In this document: positions 59,075-64,000 of the stretch, in pieces
How the letters are laid out: each line of letters starts with the position of its first letter
Numbering within the stretch: the first letter of the stretch is position 1
Origin: Pirellulaceae bacterium
GTDB lineage: Bacteria > Planctomycetota > Planctomycetia > Pirellulales > Pirellulaceae
Assembly: GCA_028280445.1 (NCBI GenBank)
Contig: JANQLU010000037.1
Span: forward strand, 1 to 64,000
DNA: 64,000 nucleotides
Direction of reading: 5' to 3'
Translations under genes and position numbers: made by a program
Notes under the pieces: model-generated
What the model was told of the DNA's origin: nothing
Databases searched by the model: none
What the model saw: the letters and a program-made list of their open reading frames with translations, nothing else

Positions 59075-60604
59075 ATGCAGTCGTTCCAGTTCACTCGTCG
59101 CAGTATGCAATTTGTTTTTTCCATGATCCTGATCGGCAGTCTTGGGGGATCGCCTGTTGCTGCCCAACAAGCCAATAAAAAATTTGCGGATCGTTTGAAT
59201 TCGTATGCCAACGAATTGATGGCTTTGGAAATGGTGCCTGGGGCCGCCATGGTGGTCGTTCAGGGTGACAAAACAGTGTTTCAGGCCGGATTTGGCATGG
59301 CGGATATCGGTGCAAAGCGCAAAGTGACCAAGGACACGGTTTTTTATATTGCTTCATCGACGAAATCGTTTACCGGACTTGCTGCAGCGATTTGTGAAAA
59401 TCGACGCGAACTGGATTTGGACACGACGTTGGACAAACTGTTGCCCAAAACCAATTTTCACCAGCAACTGGATCCGTCCAACATTCGTTTCCGAGATTTG
59501 CTGACGCATACGCATGGGATCAACAACAATGGACCGGTTTCATTTCGGTCCGCATATTCGGGGCAGCATACCGATGAAATACTCAAAGACCTGATGAGGT
59601 TTCATGGCGTTGCCGCCAACGGCAAAAAGTATCGATATAGCAATATTGGGTACAACGTCGCGGGGTTGGCGATCCAAAACAAATTTGGCATCAGTTGGAA
59701 AGAATTATTGAAACGCGAAATCTTTGATCCGCTGAAAATGAATTCAACAACGGGTTACGTTTCCAAAATTGATCGAAATCGTTTGGCGATGCCCTATTCG
59801 ATCGAGCCCAACGGTTTCAAACGAACTCATTACGCAAAATCTGACGCCAATATGCACGCGGCCGGAGGTCTGGTCACGACGACCAGCGATTTGGCCCAAT
59901 GGCTCAAAGTGAACATCAATCGTGGAAAAATCGATGGCAAGCAGTTGATTGCCGAAGCCGCGTTTCAAAACGCTCACCGTTCATACATCAAACAAGACAG
60001 CCAATATATGAGTTTCAGTCGTACGGGTTATGGACTTGGCTGGCAAACCGGCAGCTATGGCAAGGAAGAGATGATTCACCATTTTGGTGGATTCAGCGGA
60101 TTTCATTGCCACATTAGTTTTATGCCCAAGAAAAAAATTGGTGTCGCGATCCTGATCAACACTTCGGCAGGCGCAAGGTTTGCAGATCAAATGGCGCGAT
60201 TGGCTTACGATCTGTTGCTCGAAAAACCAGAAGTCGAAAAACAGTACTCCAAGCAGACCATTGAAAAACTTTCGTCGCAAATGGCCAAGCTCCGCAAACG
60301 TATCAAAGCGGACCGCGATCGCCGCGCTGCACGCTCCCAAGTCTTGCCACATCCCAAAAAAGCTTACTCTGGGACGTTTCGTAACGAACAATTTGGCGAT
60401 GTTACGTTTAAAGTTGTCAACGGTAAACTGGAATCAACCATGGGCCCGCTCTGGAGTGCCGTCGAAGTCTTCGATGGCAAACGAAACATGCTGCGAGTCG
60501 AATTGACTGGCTCTGGTCAAGTTGTCCAGTTTGATTTCGGAGATGGCGAGCAAGCCAAGTCGTTTCGGTTGCTGGGGTTGGTGTTTGAGCGGGTCAAAAA
60601 ATAG
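59075..60604 (+). CDS. Beta-lactamase-fold serine hydrolase
   Basis: A 509-residue exported protein of the class C beta-lactamase/CubicO type. SxxK is in IASSTKSFTG, the Y-x-N motif is YSNIGYN, and HHFGGFSGF near residue 340 is the third box. A C-terminal domain of about 120 residues (from TIEKLSSQMAK) follows with a beta-rich end. GAGGT precedes the ATG at 59075, which gives the signal peptide. Family members are esterases, peptidases or carboxypeptidases. It lies downstream of the AraC terminator and is probably separately transcribed. Confidence 0.87.
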   Translation: MQSFQFTRRSMQFVFSMILIGSLGGSPVAAQQANKKFADRLNSYANELMALEMVPGAAMVVVQGDKTVFQAGFGMADIGAKRKVTKDTVFYIASSTKSFTGLAAAICENRRELDLDTTLDKLLPKTNFHQQLDPSNIRFRDLLTHTHGINNNGPVSFRSAYSGQHTDEILKDLMRFHGVAANGKKYRYSNIGYNVAGLAIQNKFGISWKELLKREIFDPLKMNSTTGYVSKIDRNRLAMPYSIEPNGFKRTHYAKSDANMHAAGGLVTTTSDLAQWLKVNINRGKIDGKQLIAEAAFQNAHRSYIKQDSQYMSFSRTGYGLGWQTGSYGKEEMIHHFGGFSGFHCHISFMPKKKIGVAILINTSAGARFADQMARLAYDLLLEKPEVEKQYSKQTIEKLSSQMAKLRKRIKADRDRRAARSQVLPHPKKAYSGTFRNEQFGDVTFKVVNGKLESTMGPLWSAVEVFDGKRNMLRVELTGSGQVVQFDFGDGEQAKSFRLLGLVFERVKK

Positions 60605-60675
60605 ATGTTCTGCATCGCTCAATCGGTGTAGCCAAAAATGATGCCGCGGGTGGATTGGTTCTGCGGCAGCCAGAT

Positions 60676-61986
60676 TTATTCCAATTCGGCCGCACCTAAC
60701 AAGCTCCTGGTCAGTTTTCCCCCGGCTAACGAGAGTTCGGACAATGCGTCGTTGAGATGGGTTTCCGTCACGGTGATTGAATCGTCTTTCGATTCTTCTG
60801 CAGCAATCACCGCTGATTTCCTGAGCACTTCGCGGATAAAGGCTGCGCTTACGCCTTCGGTCCGTTCGATCATCGCATCCAGGTTGTTAACCTGGAGCGT
60901 CAAGCCGTCTGAATAAAGTTCAAACAGTCGTTTGCGACATTCTTTGTCGGGCAACGGTACTTCCAATGCCTGATCGATTCTTCCGGGGCGAGCAGCAAGA
61001 GCGGGCTCCAGGATATCGGGCCGGTTGGTTGTCAAAACAAACAGCACATCGCTGTCTTCGGAGAATCCATCCATTTGATTCAACAACTCAAACAGCAAAG
61101 CATTTGCGCCAATCGTTTGTTGATGACGTTGCGTTCCGATAAGGTCAACGTCTTCCAGGATCACCGTCGATGGCTGTAACATGCGGGCGAGATTACATGC
61201 CGGTTCGATGGAGCCCATTCCAGCTCCGGTCAGCATCAAAACTGTTCGCCCTTCCATCTTTGAGGCAACATACATTGCCAGCAGTGTTTTTCCAGTTCCC
61301 GGTGGCCCGTGCAACAACATCCCTCGTTTGATGTGGCGCCGGGCGGATCGTAGTTTGTCGACATGAGCGCTAAAATTGAAAGTATGTCTTTCGACTCGTT
61401 GAAGCAGGTCGTTCGGTAGTACGATTTGATTCCGGTCGATACTTGGAAGCCTGTGAAATTTCACAGACATTTTACCGTAGCAATCTTGTTCCAGTGAAAA
61501 CACCTTGCCGCGGTACGCTTTGCCAAATTTCGTCATCCGAACAAGTTTACTGATAAATTTTTGAGCAGCGTCTTTTTTACCGGCCATGACTTCGACCAGG
61601 ATTTTTGGAGGGTAGGTATCTGGTTCTTTGCAAATGAGCATGACCAGGGATGCACCATCGTCATCGAATAGATACAAACCTGTTTTGACACAGGCGAGAT
61701 GTTGGTTGCCCGACAACTCAATATCCAAGTATTCTACAGGTCCTGTTTCAAAATCTTTGGACGAAGATTCGCTGGAGAGGCGTGCCAAACTCGCCCCATA
61801 ATCCCGTTCGACAATTCCGAGCAGCACAAGATTATTTTTCTGTGATTCCAGGAGTTCTTCGATTGCCAAGTGCAGGTTCGGTCTTTCGAATACTTCGAAG
61901 ACGTGCCTCACAATAGGCGAATCAGCGGTTTTTGCACCAAGGTGGTTTTCAATCGCTGCATTGAATTCAATTTTTTTTGTTCGCAT
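60676..61986 (-). CDS. Classical AAA ATPase
   Basis: A 436-residue protein with an N-terminal domain of about 210 residues that I do not recognise and a single classical AAA module: Walker A GPPGTGKT (about 227-234), Walker B ILEDVD, and the second region of homology TTNRPDILEPALAARPGRID with its arginine finger(s). A helical lid follows. Homologues of this kind (proteasome-ATPase/katanin-like) act as hexamers that unfold or remodel proteins. The ATG at 61986 was chosen over a TTG at 62025. It stands alone, so its substrate adaptor is unknown. Confidence 0.88.
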   Translation of the reverse strand: MRTKKIEFNAAIENHLGAKTADSPIVRHVFEVFERPNLHLAIEELLESQKNNLVLLGIVERDYGASLARLSSESSSKDFETGPVEYLDIELSGNQHLACVKTGLYLFDDDGASLVMLICKEPDTYPPKILVEVMAGKKDAAQKFISKLVRMTKFGKAYRGKVFSLEQDCYGKMSVKFHRLPSIDRNQIVLPNDLLQRVERHTFNFSAHVDKLRSARRHIKRGMLLHGPPGTGKTLLAMYVASKMEGRTVLMLTGAGMGSIEPACNLARMLQPSTVILEDVDLIGTQRHQQTIGANALLFELLNQMDGFSEDSDVLFVLTTNRPDILEPALAARPGRIDQALEVPLPDKECRKRLFELYSDGLTLQVNNLDAMIERTEGVSAAFIREVLRKSAVIAAEESKDDSITVTETHLNDALSELSLAGGKLTRSLLGAAELE

Positions 61987-62469
61987 GGATTGCTCTTTGT
62001 CGATTTGAAGATCGTTTTGGGACAATCAAGAGTTTCTGAATCGTTGTCTAAAAACAAGACAACAAACAAATTGCTCGAAAATGGTTGGGTGATGATCGTA
62101 CCGTAAAAAAGGTGTTGAGGACTGCGCATTTCTCGTTGCGCGACGATAAATTCTATTGCTTAATTTTCGGGCAGCCAAGAATCGTTCGTTTGCGATGAAA
62201 ATACAACCTCAACTGTCGGTTAACGATGTTTCGAACATCTCTAGTTTGATATCGCAAGTTTCTCGGCGATGCCAATGCCTCTTATGCAACCGGCTGCCTT
62301 TTGCATGAAAAAATTTTTGGAAAATTTTCCGCTGGTATTCAGGTGGAAAATAACAAGTCAACGGCAACGACATTTTTTTCGGCATGTTGGTTGCGATGAC
62401 TGATCCAGTTGCTGAACAAGCGAACGTAATCACGATTTATATTTCTCACGTCATGGTAGACAAATAAAA
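61987..62469. other. Divergent intergenic region before amt
   Basis: A gap of 483 bases between divergent genes. No gene or clear sigma-54 or NtrC-like site was seen. It probably holds both promoters. Confidence 0.35.
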
Positions 62470-63861
62470 ATGAAAAAAGTTCTTGTTGGGTTTTCTGCAT
62501 TTATTTTGTTTTGTTCGATTAGCTATACGACCAACGTTTTTGCCGAAGAAAGTTCGTCGACAACCTTGGTCAATTCACCGACTCCGCCGACCAACGTTGA
62601 CATCATCGAGGAGCGAACGGACTCGGCAGATTTGACCTGGATGTTGGTTTCTTCGGCGCTAGTTCTGTTTATGACAGCGCCTGGTTTGGCCATGTTTTAT
62701 AGCGGATTGGTGCGTCGGAAAAATGTCATCGGTGTCATGATGCAATGTTTGTTCCTGATGGGATTGATGTCTGTCATCTGGGCGATGTGGGGATATTCGT
62801 TGGCTTTTGGCAAAGGTTCGATCTGGATTGGCAACACCGAAAATTTGTTTCTCAGTGGATTAACCATGGTCGACGGGAAATTGCCGGGAGGCGCGGTGCC
62901 GGATCTGGTTTTCATGATCTTTCAAGGAATGTTTTTCGTGATTACTCCGGCGCTGATTTGTGGTGCATTCGCTGAACGGATGAAATTCAGCGCGATGGTA
63001 ATTTTTATGGTCGCCTGGGGAACATTGGTTTATTGCCCGCTTTGCCACTGGGTTTGGGGCGAAGGGTTTTTGTTTTATGGCAGCGATGGTGCCTTGTTGG
63101 GTGGGGCGCTCGATTTTGCTGGCGGAACGGTGGTTCATATCAGCTCGGGAGTTTCCGCATTGGTCTGCGCTATGGTACTTGGTCGACGGATCGGTCTCGG
63201 TGAAAAAGATATGCGCCCGCACAATTTGACTTATACAGCCATCGGGGCTGCGATGCTGTGGGTGGGCTGGTTTGGTTTTAATGCGGGAAGTGCTGTGGCA
63301 GCCAATGATCTCGCTGCCAACGCCTTTGTTGTCACCCATTTGTCGGCTGCAGCTGGCGCCGTTTCGTGGGCGACTATCGAATGGTTGACGCGCGGTAACC
63401 CATCGGTGTTCGGTACGGCATCTGGGGCGGTTGCCGGACTTGTTTGCATTACACCGGCTTCGGGATTTGTCCAACCAATGCCTGCACTGTTGTTCGGCGC
63501 CGTTGCCGGTGTCACTTGTTTCGTAACATGCGGTAAACTCAAACAAATCTTGAAATACGATGATTCGTTGGACGTGTTTGGCGTTCACGGTATTGGCGGA
63601 ATCGTCGGCGCGTTGATGACCGGAATATTTGCATCGCTGGATGTGAATCCGGATGGCACCAATGGGTTATTTTATGGCGGATCCATCAAATTGATCTTTG
63701 CACAACTGGCGGCCGTCGCCGTAACCGCCATCGTTGCTGCCTCAATCTCCTTCGCCATTCTCAAATTAATCGATCTCACGATCGGATTGCGAGTTTCAGA
63801 AGCCGACGAAATTCAAGGCTTGGATATCGCGACACACGGCGAAGAAGGATATGTTTTTTGA
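62470..63861 (+). CDS. amt: Ammonium transporter (Amt/MEP/Rh family)
   Basis: A 463-residue transporter. A signal peptide (1-25, cleaved near VFAEE) precedes about 11 transmembrane helices. Family features: TWMLVSSALVLFMTAPGLAMFYSGLVRRKN near the start, the pore region with two His, and FGVHGIGGIVGALMTGIFAS near residue 370. It carries NH4+ or NH3 into the cell. GAAAAAAG lies before the ATG. No glnK or amtR gene is seen in the window; a P-II gene may lie beyond the right end. Neighbours do not suggest more. Confidence 0.95.
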   Translation: MKKVLVGFSAFILFCSISYTTNVFAEESSSTTLVNSPTPPTNVDIIEERTDSADLTWMLVSSALVLFMTAPGLAMFYSGLVRRKNVIGVMMQCLFLMGLMSVIWAMWGYSLAFGKGSIWIGNTENLFLSGLTMVDGKLPGGAVPDLVFMIFQGMFFVITPALICGAFAERMKFSAMVIFMVAWGTLVYCPLCHWVWGEGFLFYGSDGALLGGALDFAGGTVVHISSGVSALVCAMVLGRRIGLGEKDMRPHNLTYTAIGAAMLWVGWFGFNAGSAVAANDLAANAFVVTHLSAAAGAVSWATIEWLTRGNPSVFGTASGAVAGLVCITPASGFVQPMPALLFGAVAGVTCFVTCGKLKQILKYDDSLDVFGVHGIGGIVGALMTGIFASLDVNPDGTNGLFYGGSIKLIFAQLAAVAVTAIVAASISFAILKLIDLTIGLRVSEADEIQGLDIATHGEEGYVF

Positions 63862-64000
63862 GGCGCGAGGGAAGAGGTGCGAGAGAAGAGTTGGGGTGGA
63901 CGGGTGGTTTGTTACAGCGACAGGTCAATCGAGTATTGGCCGCGTCCAAGAAATGCACGGCTATTTTTCGCGCCTCTTCCCTCTTTACTCTTCTCTCTTT
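63862..64000. repeat. Purine-rich inverted tracts at the window end
   Basis: The left arm carries GAGGGAAGAGGTGCGAGAGA (about 63868-63887), and the last 30 bases are its pyrimidine-rich complement (GCGCCTCTTCCCTCTTTAC). The element continues beyond the window. No gene follows here. Confidence 0.5.

Noticed and set aside
1-64000. CRISPR array, defence system, prophage, rRNA
   Set aside because: I looked for regular direct repeats with spacers, Cas, restriction or toxin motifs, phage structural genes and rRNA landmarks on both strands and found none.

Overview
The window looks like a planctomycete chromosome of the Pirellulales type. The reasons are a DUF1559 prepilin-like protein, two PEP-CTERM proteins, several Tat-exported oxidoreductases (Gfo/Idh/MocA, nitroreductase-like, carotenoid oxygenase), a redoxin/CxxCH/copper-monooxygenase-like fusion, a bactofilin-like membrane protein and a formaldehyde-activating-enzyme homologue. 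Base composition is moderate, genes are mostly single or in pairs on both strands, and intergenic regions carry long inverted repeats. No rRNA, intact tRNA, CRISPR array, transposase or integrase was found. Everything here was read by eye; family names rest on motif recognition, not on searches.

Layout. 0-1.8 kb: two small hypothetical genes, then a 3' fragment of a proline tRNA. 1.8-7.7 kb: a TetR regulator diverging from a five-gene cluster (three short-chain dehydrogenases and two paralogous alpha/beta hydrolases with cysteine nucleophiles), closed by a second copy of the same tRNA fragment, so it looks like an integrated island. 8-12.3 kb: a permease diverging from a DUF1559 protein and two histidine-rich exported proteins, probably a metal-handling module. 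12.4-30.3 kb: mixed metabolic and envelope genes, including the Fae homologue, a four-base-overlapping ArsR/SRPBCC pair, a tRNA- or tmRNA-derived remnant and a PadR/carotenoid-oxygenase pair. 30.3-38.8 kb: three large inverted repeats around a GC-rich gene and an AraC gene, a PhoD phosphatase, a hydrolase with EF-hand loops, and a MarR/DoxX/pirin cluster. 39-52.7 kb: many small stress-type enzymes with their own regulators (PNPOx-like, VOC, DUF4242-methyltransferase, ThiF-like, SnoaL-like, SDR, DUF4345, TfoX-N, DJ-1/PfpI). 52.7-64 kb: a coiled-coil secreted protein, an ABC membrane domain without ATPase, TetR plus the redoxin/haem/copper protein, AraC, a beta-lactamase-fold hydrolase, an AAA ATPase and an ammonium transporter.

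How the parts work together. The dominant theme is local regulators next to small redox or detoxification genes. The clearest circuit is the MarR one: the same 16-bp palindrome lies between the -35 and -10 boxes, always with a 17-bp spacer, in front of marR itself, in front of doxX-pirin, and twice in front of the SnoaL-like gene 10 kb away. Other visible operators lie at the TetR island promoter (two sites 22 bp apart), the ArsR/SRPBCC pair, PadR, the ArsR-like gene at 42.7 kb, and two TetR genes, one of which has its start codon inside its own operator.
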